NCBI GenBank assembly: GCA_016490735.1
Contig: JAEMWC010000244.1
Coordinates: 472,501 to 536,500 of the forward strand
DNA: 64,000 nucleotides
Source of the DNA: Pachyseris speciosa
Taxonomy: Eukaryota; Cnidaria; Anthozoa; Scleractinia; Pachyseridae
Direction of reading: 5' to 3'
Part shown: positions 1 through 13,100 of the stretch, piece after piece
Position numbering within the stretch: position 1 is the first letter of the stretch
Layout: the number at the start of each line of letters is the position of its first letter
The notes under the pieces: model-generated
What the model saw: only the letters and a program-made list of their open reading frames with translations
Database searches by the model: none
Told to the model about the DNA's origin: nothing
Position numbers and translations under genes: made by a program

Positions 1-1085
1 ATAATAAAGCTATTTGTATTGATGGTAAGTCTGTATATAACAATAGTTTAGCAAATATAGGTATTCTTAGAATAGGGGACCTGATTTCTGAAGATAAAAA
101 GCTTATCACGAAATACAAGCTACGAGAATTCAATATCTCTCCGTTAGACGCATTCAAACTTACATGTGTAATTGAAGCTCTTCCAATTCAATGGCGTAAT
201 TTCTTAAAAACGTGTAATCCTTCTGTTATTGAGCCCTTTAACTTCCAAAATCAGAGTCAGTTATATTTAAATGGTCAAAATGTCTCACTTAGCAAAGCTG
301 TATCGAGGATCATTTATAAGGAAATTCGAAATAGAAACATTACTCCACCTACTCAAATCAAGCTCAACTCGAATACAACTCAAATACAATGCTCAATTTG
401 TATCTGATGAATTAGATTGGAAAAAATCTACAGTTTGCCACATCGTGTTGCCTTGGACACAAAATCGCGCGAATTTCAATATAAACTTCTCCACAGATGT
501 CTCGCCACGAACGTCCTCCTTAGCAAAATTGGTAAAATTTCATCCCCAGCTTGCTCTTTTTGCGGAGAAGCAGACGAATCGCTCGAGCATATCTTTGTAA
601 CATGCCCTTACACCAAGGAATTCTGGGCAGAAGTTATAAAATGGATGGCCAACCAGGACATTGAAATTGGACCTCTTTCTAATAAGGACATAATGTTTGG
701 TATAATGGAGTGTAAAGAAGATTTGTTTGTGAACCATATTTTGTTGATTACGAATAAATATATTTATTCTTGCAGATGTAATAAGACCAAACCATCCATT
801 ACAATATTAAACGCTAAGATTAAGATGATTTACCAACTTGAAACGATGGTTGCCAAATCTATTAATAAACTGCCCACCCACCTTAGAAAATGGGGCAATT
901 ATATTGAAAATTAATGTAATTATAATTTCGCACTCTTTGTTGTCATAATATAAATAAGAATATGTGCAATATCTGTAAAAAGGTCCCCCGTGCATCATAT
1001 GTGTATGTATCCGTAAGTATTTACAGTGAGTATGTGTAAGAAATTTTGAACATGAAATAAAAAATTGAAAATATAAAAAAAAAAC
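1..1085 (+). mobile_element. 3' end of a Tx1/L1-like LINE (ORF2 C-terminus plus poly-A tail)
   Basis: This is a 5'-incomplete LINE, cut by the window edge. Frames across 1-914 read as the C-terminal part of a non-LTR retrotransposon ORF2. The clearest part is 430-911, with the typical FQYKLLHRCLATN stretch followed by a CCHC-type knuckle (C-x2-C, then H-x4-C, within CSFCGEADESLEHIFVTC). At least two frameshifts, one near 420, and stops make it non-functional. An A-rich tail lies at about 1053-1085. It sits in intron 3 of paralog B; unique sequence shared with paralog A resumes at 1086 (equivalent to 36299). The insertion is therefore younger than the gene duplication. The clade assignment rests on the similarity of its C-terminal layout to the 39592-44151 element. 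Confidence 0.75.
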
Positions 1086-1130
1086 AGGCTAAACCAAACC
1101 TCTCGCGATTTTCGATGCGCATTAAGGACC

Positions 1131-1204
1131 CATCTCCCCCCTCCCCCCTCCCCTCCCCCCTCCCCCTTCCCCTTCTCGCCCTCCCCCCTATCCCCCTCCC
1201 CCTT
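1131..1204 (-). other. G-rich intronic tract in paralog B intron 3
   Basis: On the coding (minus) strand this is an almost pure purine run of G3-G6 blocks separated by A, with rare C, starting about 105 nt downstream of the exon 3 donor. Paralog A keeps an equivalent tract at 36347-36425. G runs can enhance donor use or fold as G-quadruplexes; either role here is inference. Confidence 0.7.
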
Positions 1205-1308
1205 CACTGCCCCATGAGAAAACCTACCCTCTGTTTGAGCTGCAAATGGCTCAATTCGTTGACGAATCCGACAATAATTTTGTTTGAAAGAACAATGTTC
1301 CCACTTAC

Positions 1309-1413
1309 CTGGATCGCTGAATGGCACGAGAATGTAGGTGAAGGAGGCACCTCTCTGTTGCCGAGTTTCGGAAACAAAATCGACAGAGACCTTCTGCACT
1401 TCACCGATTTCAT
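1309..1413 (-). CDS. Paralog B exon 3
   Basis: Exon 3 encodes DEIGEVQKVSVDFVSETRQQ through YILVPFSDP. The acceptor is CCAAACCAG| and the donor |GTAAGT. It is the last exon of B visible in the window. Confidence 0.9.
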
Positions 1414-2061
1414 CTGGTTTGGATAACAAGGAGTTTAAATAATGAGAGATAAAGACTAAATATTTCAAAATTTCAAAAGAATCGAGGTAATTACATTAAA
1501 TTAGCCCTCTTCGTTGTTTCTGCTTTCCTCACGTTTTATCTCGAATTGATTGTTGTACCGGTAACTTTTTTAACACTGTAAACTCGATAGGATATATGTT
1601 TGAAAAACTACTTTACAAGATTTGACGGGAAATTTACATTACTTTAAATAGTAAAATATTATCTAAACTATATAAGAAAACATTGCTATAATAAGATAAA
1701 AAGCCTGCTTTACGTGAGTGCCGTGTATTAAGTATCACTGCAAAAGAAACGCCCACAGTCGAGAGAGTCAACCTGCCTCAGTTCAACTTGTTAGCTATTC
1801 CAGAGTACTGCACCTGAGTGGCTGAAACTATTCTGTTTTCATGTTGTAATTTGTGTGTGGCCGGAAAATAGCAAGTTTGCTATTAGAGCGGTCTCTTAAA
1901 GTGTTGCAGACGCTCCTACAATCAACAAATTTGTATAGGTAATCACATGATTTCGAGTGCAATTTGGAATAAATAAGCACGAGTAATTTTTTTCAAAGAC
2001 TCACAAAATTGCACGAGCCCGTAGGGCGAGTGCAATTTGTGGTCTTTGAAAAAAATTACAA

Positions 2062-2097
<36 letters not shown>

Positions 2098-3659
2098 GTG
2101 ATTACTTATTAATAATATACATGAAAAAATTGCGAGATAGCTTCTTAACGTTGCAGAAGCAACGCAACGAAGATAAGGTGAACCAAAACAACAGTTTTCT
2201 CGATGTTTTTAAAGCGTTTTTAGCTGTAAAAACTGGCTAAACAATTACAGGCTATAGCTATAAGGCTACTTTGTTTGCTAAGTGTCATTAAGCACTGTAA
2301 TTATTACCTTCAGGCTTTCTAGTTCGTTATCTTCGCCTTGTTTGTCCTTGTTTGTTTATTAATCTCGGCGTCACTCCATCAACGGACTCGTAATTCCAAT
2401 TACGTCGGTAATTCCCTTCTCTGGACACCACTGTTTCCAAACAGACAGCTAACATACAGTGCTTTTCACAGCCGTTTCTCCTTTTTTGAGCTGTTTTGCA
2501 GCTTCTCTGCTGTTATTGCGGTCACGAAGAAAGAAAACCTGCTCAAAAAGCCAGCCATTGTTTTGGCTCGCAGAGTCGCTTGCAGCTCTTCAGACTTTGC
2601 GCCATTCAGAGGCCGCATTTGATTGGCTCAATCGCAGCGCCTTTGTTTATCAACCAATCAGAATCCTCAGTTTTTTACCTTGTTTTGCACTGTATTTCCT
2701 TTTTTCTGCACCGAATTACCTTTTTTCTGCACCGGTGTTTCCTAAAAACTGCATTTCTCTTAGCCAATCAGAATCGAGAAATTTTTTCATGTATATTATT
2801 AAGAACTAAAATAACCAAAAGTGAGGCCATTGATCGACTTATAAACCATCACAGCTTTTTGGATCAAACGTTGAGTACCGAGTTTTGTCCACACACGTTT
2901 TTGAATAAGGAAATCAGCGATGGCATCGTAGCTTGAGTGAGTAAGAATACGAGCAGCGCGATTTTGAAGTTTTTGAAGTTGACTAGACAGGGATTTGCCT
3001 CAGCTTTCCCTGACAGGCCTGTAATTAGCAAATTGAGGCTGCCCTAGTGAGATATAAATTGACAGAAGAGTCTCATGTGGAGCAACAGATCTCACCCACT
3101 TCTACGCTCCAGTCTTACTATTCTCATTCTGGTTCCTTTACGGAAAATCGGCAGTAACCTGTCTTCTGCTGGTTGATTATGGAAGCAAAATTATATATGT
3201 TTTTTATGCTACTTTATGCATGCTACTGACAAAGTTGTAGTGTGTCTTGAGAGTTGTTTTTCAAAACAATGAGGCTTTTCTATACCTAGTTTTTATGGGC
3301 TGGCGGCCTCTTTGTTATTTTCAAAGGGCCTTTAAGTGCAAGGAACAGAAACTCTCTAAATATAATCTCACCATTCATGCTTCCAGATACGTCAATCACC
3401 AGTGCCAAGCTTCTCTCTGACTTCAGATTCAGAAATTTAGCGAAGATGTCATCACCAACTGTTGTGCGAATGTCGTTTAGAAAGATGCTTGTGGCTTCTA
3501 CGGCAAGATCAGCAGCAATTTCATGGAGGCTACAAGAAAGGAAAAAACATTTCAACTGATGGAGAATTCGAAAATATAAGCCTGATAAAACCCAGCTGGC
3601 GTCGTTATTACGCAACAAGTTAGGCCAGCTGATAAATACGAAAATTTGGTTTATAAACG

Positions 3660-3690
<31 letters not shown>

Positions 3691-6600
3691 GGATTCAAAA
3701 AGCTGACGTTTCGAGCGGTAGCCCTTCGTCGGAGCGAATCGAGGAACTGTGGGTTGTGTATGGTTTATATACAGAACATGGAGCTACGCTATTGGTGGTA
3801 ACATGCTAACGTGAAAAATAGGAATAAATTAATTGAATGAAAAGCGCTCGTTGATACCGTGGAGGGTGTCGATTTGAAAGATAAATTTCTGCTCGAGATT
3901 TTTACGGCTTCCGTGGTACCTTGATGCAGGGAAAAGTCGGAGATCGACATGTGTTGTTTGGAATGGCTAGGGAGATTAAAATGCCGAGCGACAGGTTTGG
4001 ATGCATCTTCTTGTCATCTTTCTCAACATCGCGTAGATGTCTTCGAAGTCGGTCACCTAGTCGTTTTCCTGTTTCGCCGATGTATAACTTTTTGCATAAT
4101 GTACAGGTTATGCAATAGATAACATTCTCGGAGGTACACAGATCGCTTAGGGCCCGATATTTTGTCAGTGTTTTGAAGCTGATAAATACATGCCCCTCAC
4201 AGTCGGCAACTTAAATGATTGCCCCTCACCGAGTTAACTTAACTAGGAAAACGTGCTTCCTGTTAAAGGACAAAGCATTCATTCCAAAGATTCACTAAAT
4301 CAGACCACTGGGAGAGGCTCTCCAAGCATGCTATGTATTCAAACAGACTGAGTTCTTATGGTGCTTCAAAAGAAAAAAATCATTAACTCGACATGACGTT
4401 TCTGTCTTGCATGGATGGCTTCCTTTCCAAACTTAAAATGATTACGACGTATTTCAGTTATCGTCTCGGATCACTCTGGGCAATCAATTACATATCATCT
4501 TCCAATCAAGTTGAATATCTGAAATCATGAACTCTTTTTCAAACATTTTCGCTCCTACAACAGGTTAATTATTATCTATATTGTGTTTACAGCAATTTCA
4601 TGGAAGCTACAAAAAAAAGAAAAACAGTTCAACTGATGGAGCTGGAGGATTCGAAAATATAGAAAAAAAAATTCGTCTAACCACGGTAGTAAGTTCATTT
4701 TCATTAAAGCCACGCAACGTAGCAGCGATTCGTATCATCATTTCACTTATAGACTCTGTTAGGCATTGAGATATTTTAAAAAGGGTGCGTTTCTTTGGGA
4801 AAATCCGAGGTTGGATTACTGATCCAAGATCATACGGATTCATGACGACCAAAGAAACGAAAACTCCACTTTCGGATTCTTCTTATTTTCCTGTCACCAC
4901 ACCAGTATTGTCCTGCAGAGATCAAAAGGGTCCGTTACAACAAAAATAAAGTTAAGAAATATAGTATTTTTCTCTTTCCGTGAAATTATGAAACTACGAA
5001 ATTGCTGCGATTTGCGTTTGAAATCAACTTCAGTTGTCCAGGACTTATATAATTTGTACTGCAGCGAAGCTTTTCTAATTATTCATGACTTTCTTTCGAA
5101 TATTTGGACAGTTTTATAGAAATAAATGACACCGAAAGCTTACCTTGATAGCTAATGACCACGAAAATAATATATAGATTTAGCCAAGCCTAAGAGCGGA
5201 GCTCCACGATTTTAATCTTTTTGTACTGGTATTGAACAACTTCGCGTGGCTTTCCTCTCTTGCGCCCATATTTTATGTTTAGAACAGTCAACAGGAATTG
5301 ACCGCGGTTAAAACCTCAAAACATTAAAACATTACAAGAAAACAATACACGACGCGCATGTTTGTTCGAAAACAAATTTAAGCAATCAAAAAACGATCAA
5401 ACATTTTCATCCAACATCGTGTTGGACGAGCATGTTTGACCGTTTACATCTCTCAACATTGTATTTAAATGGCTTTCCATGTTTGATCGAGATCAAACAT
5501 TTTCATCCAACATTTCGCGTTACGAACAGATTTTTGATCATTTAGCCACCCCAACCAACAAACCGTACACAGTGGGTAAAAGGCAACCAAATGAACCAAA
5601 CAACTTCGAAATTTCAGCCATAATACGCAAAAATTCGTTCTTTGGACTCACTCTGTCTGGTGTTTTGTCAAACATTTGTTTGTGTGTTTAGACACCCAAC
5701 GTTATGTTTGACAAACACGATGTTGGATGAAAATGTTTCATCGTTTAGCCGGGGCTTTAATCCTTTTTTACGAGGACTCATTGCGATTACGTGTTAATAA
5801 GATAAGGGCAAATGTTTCTTAACGCTGTTGAGGCACAGACATCGAAAAGCAGTCGCTTGCAAGCAAAACACCAGAACAAACAAACAATTCAACTACTTCT
5901 TTGCGTACAAAACGAGTAGAGATAATGGTTATTTATGTCTAGTCGAAAGAAAAATACAATTTTATTCCCGAACAAAAGTAACAACGATTAAACCAAATGT
6001 TAATGTTTAATTTACCTGTCTTGTAGAGGCTCTTGCAAATACGTATCCAATTTAGTAAAAACACGAATCAACAAAAATAGCAGGCGGTTTGTCCAAAGCA
6101 AGAACTTCTTCCACTGAGTTTGAGCTACTCGTTCCTCCCATTAATGCCGGTGAACTGTCAAGTGACCTTTCTTGGTGAGCTGCAAGATGCCGCGGTAAAG
6201 TGAAAGCCCTTTAAGCGTAGAATCATGTTGTTTTTCAACCACACAATCCGAGCGCTATATCTGCAAGTGGATCCAAGTTTTAAGCTTCTCCGAAGAAAAA
6301 TCTTTTGCTCTCCCTTTTTATATTATTATTATTAATTAATTATCCTCTCCCCATCGGGGCTTTTCAGGGATAATGATAACAAATACAAACTATGTGAGAA
6401 ACAAATAATTCGAATAAACTCAACATGATAAGAATCCCAACTGGCCGGAGGCAAACCAGTTGGCTATTTACAAGGATGACCGAGGGGTCGAACCAGGGAC
6501 TACCCAGAACAACACCAGCTAGCGGCCAGAGCGGGATTTGAACCCGGGACAACCGCATTGAAAGCCAGCGCCCTAACCGCTCGGCCACTCCTGCCTCCTT

Positions 6601-6911
6601 GAAACTTCACCTTCCGGAGTATCTTTAAACTAGTTCCTGATTTTTATGCCTTTTACGCGAAGAACGTCGAAAGAAAATGAAGTTGTTTTGGTCAAAATAA
6701 AGAAACGAACTGAATGTGAAATGCCGAGCCGTAGCAAGCGCGCGAAAAATTAAGCCTCGTTTTGGTTTGGGTGTCTCAAACCTGACTTGAGCCTGCGATC
6801 CAATCGAAAGCCAGTGCCTGGTCAGCGGTCAAATTAAAAAAAAAAACAGCTGACCCTCGATGAGCTATAAACTTGAGCCCGATATGGTCACGCGATAGTG
6901 GTCACCGGATG

Positions 6912-6945
<34 letters not shown>

Positions 6946-7161
6946 GGATGTCCGACGATGTCCAATTTCAAAGGACATATCAAAGATGTACGCTGTAAAC
7001 TAGGTGGTCAACTGGAATATGGCCATTATGTTCAGAGCGGAAAAACGTTCTGCGCGGCTTTCTGCTCATCACCGCTCGAGAGCCTTTCGCGGGCTCTTGT
7101 TGGTCTTTGTATACGAGCCCGTAGGGCGAGTGTAATTTGTGGTCTTTGAAAAAATTTACAA

Positions 7162-7193
<32 letters not shown>

Positions 7194-10030
7194 ACATGTG
7201 ATTACTTATTAATAATATACATGAAAAAATTGCTAGATAGCTTCTTAACTTTGCAGAAGCAACGCAACGAAGCTAAGGTGAATCAAAACAACAGTTTTCT
7301 CAATGTTTTTAAAGCGTTTTTAGCTGTAAAAACTGGCTAAAGAATCACAGGCTATAGCTATGAGGCTACTTTGTTTGCTAAGTGTCTATCAAGCGCTGTA
7401 ATCATTACCTTCAGGCTTTCTAGTTCGTTATCTTCGCCTTGTTTGTCCTTGTTTGTTTATTAATCTCGGCGTCACTCCAGTGTAGTGTTGAATTCAACGG
7501 ACTCGTAATTCCAATTACGTCGGTAATTCCCTTCTCTGGACACCACTGTTTCCAAACAGACAGCTAAAATACAGTGCTTTTCGCAGCCGTTTCTCCTTTT
7601 TAGAGCTGTTTTGCAGCTTCTCTGCTGTTATTGCGGTCACGAAGAAAGAAAACCTGCTCAAAAAGCCAGCCATTGTTTTCGCTCGCAGAGTCGCTTGCAG
7701 CTCTTCAGACTTTGCGCCATTCAAAGGCTGCGTTTGATTGGCTCAATTTCAGTTCCTTTGTTAATTAACCAATCAGAATCGTCTGTTGTTTACCTCTTTT
7801 TTGCACTGAATTACCTTTTTTCTGCACTGAATTACCTTTTTTCTGCATCGTGTTATCTAAAAACTGCATTTCTTTTAGCCAATCAGAATCGAGAAATTTT
7901 TCCATGGTATATTATTATGAGTGAAATCGAACACGATGCCAGCGTTCGCACCGTGCCAAGTGTTGTGTTTTTTTCTATCATTTCATTTTTTGCCTGACTA
8001 AAGCACATGGGATTGTATACCAACTAGTGTTAGACGAGAGAAGAAATATGCAGTGGAATTAAAAGCTTTGAAATTCCCTAAAAGGCGAGTATTCATGAGA
8101 TTTGAATATGTTTGTGATCAAGGAAAATAAGATTATTTTTTCCATCGTTTGGTCGTTAAGTTTGTAAAAAACTACTTGTTAGAGTAGCGTTCAGTCCTAA
8201 ATGATTTTTAAATTCTCAGTTTAATCTAATTTTGTTATAACCGGACTGCCTTGAAGACAGTGATCTCTTGGACACTGAAACGACTAGCTTTTCTTGGTAA
8301 GAAAAAAAATGATGAAGATGTTTATTTGATCGTTGGAAAAAGTTGAAAAGTGTTTTTGTAAAAGCACTGTGCTTTCGATAAAAGTCAAGACTAGTCAGCC
8401 GCTTTATCGATAGAGTCAGTTCGTTTTAATAATCATTTGCTCTTTTTACCTCAACACAACTGAAACGATGTTTTATCAAAAAAGTCGATGCAATTGCATA
8501 ACTAACCTTTCGAAATAAACTGCTCTCGTAGTGTGCAAAGTTTTTCAGTTTTGAACAAGTTTTGAAAGAACATTGGGCGGTGTTGGAGGACAATGCACTC
8601 CTGAATTCATAGCGAAGCAAACAGGCAGAAACGCTTAGATTAGGGGAATAATTTGGAGGTGTTGGTTACTAAACATATTTTTCCAACGAACAGTTGAATT
8701 CTGGCTATACGGCTGAAAATTCTGTGAAATTATCTACAACAAAAACAAACTTGAGTATCGATAAACACTCATTGGTAAAGTTAAACCGTTTCAAAAATAA
8801 CTTTCGTACTTTGGCTATGTGTTGGGACTTAAACTCAGTGTATACTGTTTGTGACAAGCTGAAGTTCTTTAAAGAAATACAGTAGATGATGCGAAAAGCA
8901 GCCGACCGTGCGTGTTCACTGACCACACCGTAACTCGATAAAATAATCTTTTCGAAACAAATTAAAAATCCGCTCTGGCAAAAAACTAGACACTTTGGCA
9001 AACACAGCATACACACATTAACTCGTTCGCTAACCGTAGTTGAGCTCTCGACCTTAGATATTCAGTGGTTTGCTTATATTGCCACAAATTGTGCAAGAGT
9101 TTGATCATGACAACAAGACTTCCGGGCACGGTTTGTTTACATGCCATAGGAACATAAGGAACCTTAACTTGTTTAATCCTTGTTTGTTTGTTTTTTTACT
9201 TGATTAACTCGTAATAAAATCAAACTACAGCACTTAAAATACATTTGAAAGATGAAACTTTTGCTCATCGTGGTTTTCGTATGTTAAAAGGGACAAGGAA
9301 GGAAAACCCGAATCGCAGCCAAATGTTGCCAAGCGTTGATTACCTGACTGCAAGAACGATAATTAATCAGGACCTGCTAAAGCGTTTCCAAGTGCTTAAG
9401 AAATGCAAAACTAAATTTGACTGCTTAGTGTACGAAATGCTTTTTATAAGAGCTTTAAAGCCAAATCTTAACGTGCAATCAGACTCCATTCGTGCGAAAG
9501 TATTTTTATAATCTTCGCACCCTCTTATGTTAATTTTTTCGCGCCAAAATCGCTTTAAATGCTGTAATTTGCATGATCTCGTTTATATTTTCCTTGATAA
9601 TGGAGTCATGACTACTCCGAAACGTCGGATTTTATCGTTCGTTTTTACAGTTTTAAACTAAATTTTTGCGCAACAAAACCCGCTCTGGCAAAAAACGAGA
9701 TACTTTGGCAAATTCAGAAAATGAAGAGTGTCTCTTACCCTACCCTCAGTTAAGCTCTCGACCTTAGATATTCAGCAGTTTGCTTAGATGGCCACATTTT
9801 GTTAACCGCCCCATGACAATAATGTTCTTCCGAAAGCGATCTCTTTTCATGCCGCGAGAGAAACGAGGACCTCAAAACGATTTTTATAGTTCAAGAAGGG
9901 TTAAGAAAATTGAAGGACAAGATTATTGCTGCGTACCAGCCGCTATTTTTTTTCAAATTTCTGGGTCTTGCGCTCGCTCGGAGTTCGCGCATGCTTTTTA
10001 CGTTTTTCCGCTCTGAAGCCGTCATGTTGG

Positions 10031-10105
<75 letters not shown>

Positions 10106-13100
10106 CAATTAATGGGACATTTCACGTCCCATACATGGAATTGCGGACGTACTGACGTACGTACGATGTACGTACAGTGACCAAAACCAAATTTTCTCGA
10201 ACAGATGGGTTACCATATTTTCTTAACCAAGGAGCTCCGTTTGGCGGCCCTTCGAGCTCCGCTATGACCGGAAGGTGGCGAGCCTGAGTTTCCAGGCCTT
10301 GTTTTTCACAGGAAGACCGCTTTTCTGATCCGTTCCCAAAGATCTGGATTTAGATTTGATCTAATGTATCCACTCGGAGGGTGGATTCTTTAGATTCATA
10401 ATCCATTTTCGGATTTTAGTAAAGAACCAAAAATCCGTAATTGGATTCAAGAATCTGAATTTGGATTTTCCCAAGGAAACGCACCCTTAGTGTGTTTATA
10501 TATGGTGGGTGTGTGACGGACGTCAGTGGCTAATTTAATCAGTAATTGACAGGTTGTGAATTTCGTGAGTGCAAACGTCCCAGGCCACTGAACTCCAAAA
10601 GGTGTATCAGCGCTATTCATGTTTTTTTTCCAAGCCATAGTTGCTTCAGATTTGCTTTAGTTAAGCTTTAACCAAATTTTCATACGATTGGTTTAGACCA
10701 TACTTGGATCGCCGCAAACAACGATGAGTTATAAATGGTTCTCTCTCTGGGGACCATTTCCTTGCTTTTGGTTTACCTCAAGGTACAATTCTGGGTCCAT
10801 TCCTTTTTATAATATATATCAACGACTTACCTAACTGTCTATCAAATTCTGAACCTCGAATGTATGCTGATGACACACACATATCCTTTGCTAGTAATAA
10901 CATCCAAAATATTAACACTGTTCTAAATGAGGATCTTGCTAGAGTTGAAAAATGGCTAACTGCTAACAAGCTTACTCTTAACGCATCTAGAACTGAGTTT
11001 ATGTTGATCGGATCGAGGCAAAGTCTAAGCACGTTTCACAACCCTCCGTCACTTATGATTGACGGTGCAACTATAACTCAAGTCACTTCTACGAAATCTC
11101 TTGGTATTCATATTGACCAGACTTTATCCTGGAATGTTCATGTTGAGAATTTATGTAAGAAAACCGCGTCTGGTATTGGAGCGTTGAAGAGAGTGAGGTC
11201 TTTCGTTCCACACGAGACTCTCCGATCAATCTTCATGTCTTTAGTACAGCTTCACTTGAAAAAATTTTCTCACGAAATTAATTGCCAAGGAGCAGCCACT
11301 GATGGCCGATTTCTGCGAGGCGCTGGCACTGGCCGCTTGCCCTTCATCAATCCTGCCCCATAACCCCCTCCCCCCCCCCCCTCTCTCTAATAGGGTGGCC
11401 CCCGGTGCTTGGTTGTTTTTGATTCTTGGTTTGTTTCTTTTGTTTGGGTGTTGTTTCATGTTGTCTTATCTGGTGGCTTGCCTTAGAGTTGTAATGGGTG
11501 AATTTATTGAATATAACCGGCGTACGGTGTCCCCAACGAGCGAAGCAATTCCTGTTGTCTTGATGGTTGCCTTCCCTTCAAGTTGAATACAACCGGAGCG
11601 CGGCATCCCCGACGAGCGAAGCGAGGAGGGGTGCTTCGCGGAGGTGGTATTCAATCGACTCACCTATTACTACTAAAACGGCGTGTTCAAAGATTTGAAA
11701 TAAGCCCGCGCCTCTTTATTAAGCCCCCCTCCCTAATTAGCCCCCGTTAATAAGGCCTGAAATTAAATAACCCCCCGGGGGCTTAAAAGAGCTTTTACGG
11801 TATGGTATAGCGTAGGAAAGCGACGTGTACCGGTCTGGGGCGCTTCCCAGTAACAGCAGACATTTTACTTGGCGTACGGTGCGCTCGCTCCAGCTCGACG
11901 TGGCCGCAAACAGTTTCGAGGCCCATGTGCTGCGAAATGAAATCTTGACTGAGGGAGATGCAGTCTCCTTTCTCGGCATTCTACGGTATATTGTAAAAAA
12001 TCTTAATTGTTTCTTCTCGACCTGTTTTGTAATTCTTCGCGATCTATTTCATATTTGAGCTTCTCAGCCGTGGCGATATCTGCTTTTAAGCCGAGGTCCG
12101 CCTTTACTTTTTTAACATCTTCCGTCAAAGAGTTAAGACCTCTTTCCATGTCGCTTACAGTGGTCTCAATCTTTAGTAGCCTTCCATTAATCTACTCGAG
12201 TACGTCCAGTTTCTTTAACTTCTCGAGGATGTCTACCAATATGCCGTCATTCACGTGCTGACGTTTGGCATGACGGAAAAAAGACAGCGATGGATTTCCC
12301 TTACCAATTTAGGGCTTAATTATCAATTTATCACACTGAACTACAGCAACGGCGAAATTTTGTCGGAGCGATAAAGGACACGTCTACTCCATTTGGCTAC
12401 CAGTACCATTTCGCAAAATAAGTTTATGAAAGAAGTCTACATTGCTCATCAACAGAACATGAATTAAAAAATCACTTAGTCAATCAGAAATCTCCACATC
12501 CAGGAGTATCATGAGGAAAACATATACATTTTGCGAGATTTTTACTCCCTGCCAGCCCCTCGTTCTTTTTAATACTCTTGTTTTGCTTTAAGTTTTCTTT
12601 TCAAACAGCCCTGTGGGTCATCTGTGGACATCAGAACACATGGTCTTATTTGGTAACGAACAACACATGATCAATTAAAGACTCATCAAACATCTGAATC
12701 GCTTCAGGGCGAACTTTCAACAGCGTAACTGTCGACAGTCTTCAAGTTTGTCTTGGATAATTTCCAAAAACTGAGGCATTTAGGCCCATTTAGTACCAAG
12801 CTATCAATAATTCATCTCAGCCAAGATGAAACTGATACCTTTTCTTTTTTTCTTTCAACTTCCGTAATAGACAATTCGCTAAGCCGGGCGAACGGCTGGT
12901 CAATAAGCTTCAAATGTTAGCAATATACCAAATTCCATCATGGTTCACTTGGTCTGCCGCCTGACGGTGTGCCGATATGGATTTTCCAAAAGGTTGCGAT
13001 ACATTAATAACATTAACAGTTCGATAATCCATATCGACAACGTAGCATCATCAAATATTAAAAACTTTACAGTGAAGTCATCGCTAGAAATACATTTAGG

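Larger units (their letters stand above)
4779..10486. mobile_element. 5.7 kb TIR-bounded unit with TTA flanks (PIF/Harbinger-like, non-autonomous)
   Basis: Absent from paralog A, which has the continuous site around 38675-38680. The left end is AAAAGGGTGCGTTTCTTTGG and the right end, reverse complemented, is GGGTGCGTTTCCTTGGG; both continue into GAAAATCC. TTA occurs at both junctions (4776-4778 and 10487-10489). This fits the TWA target duplications of PIF/Harbinger, but the extra AAAA on the left is unexplained. There is no transposase ORF. The interior is filled by a SINE (6335-6600), a foldback copy (7112-7918), a Penelope end (9245-9670) and a microsatellite (10031-10104). Confidence 0.6.

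Noticed and set aside
1115..1426. Pro/Leu-rich plus-strand ORF
   Set aside because: It is a translation of the C/T-rich complement of the intronic G-run tract and the antisense of exon 3.
6530..6600. tRNA gene (Leu/Ser-like) on the minus strand
   Set aside because: It lacks a proper 3' acceptor arm and continues into a SINE body found again at 60604-60708.
9910..10180. Ile/Tyr/Leu-rich ORFs
   Set aside because: They are translations of the ATT microsatellite.
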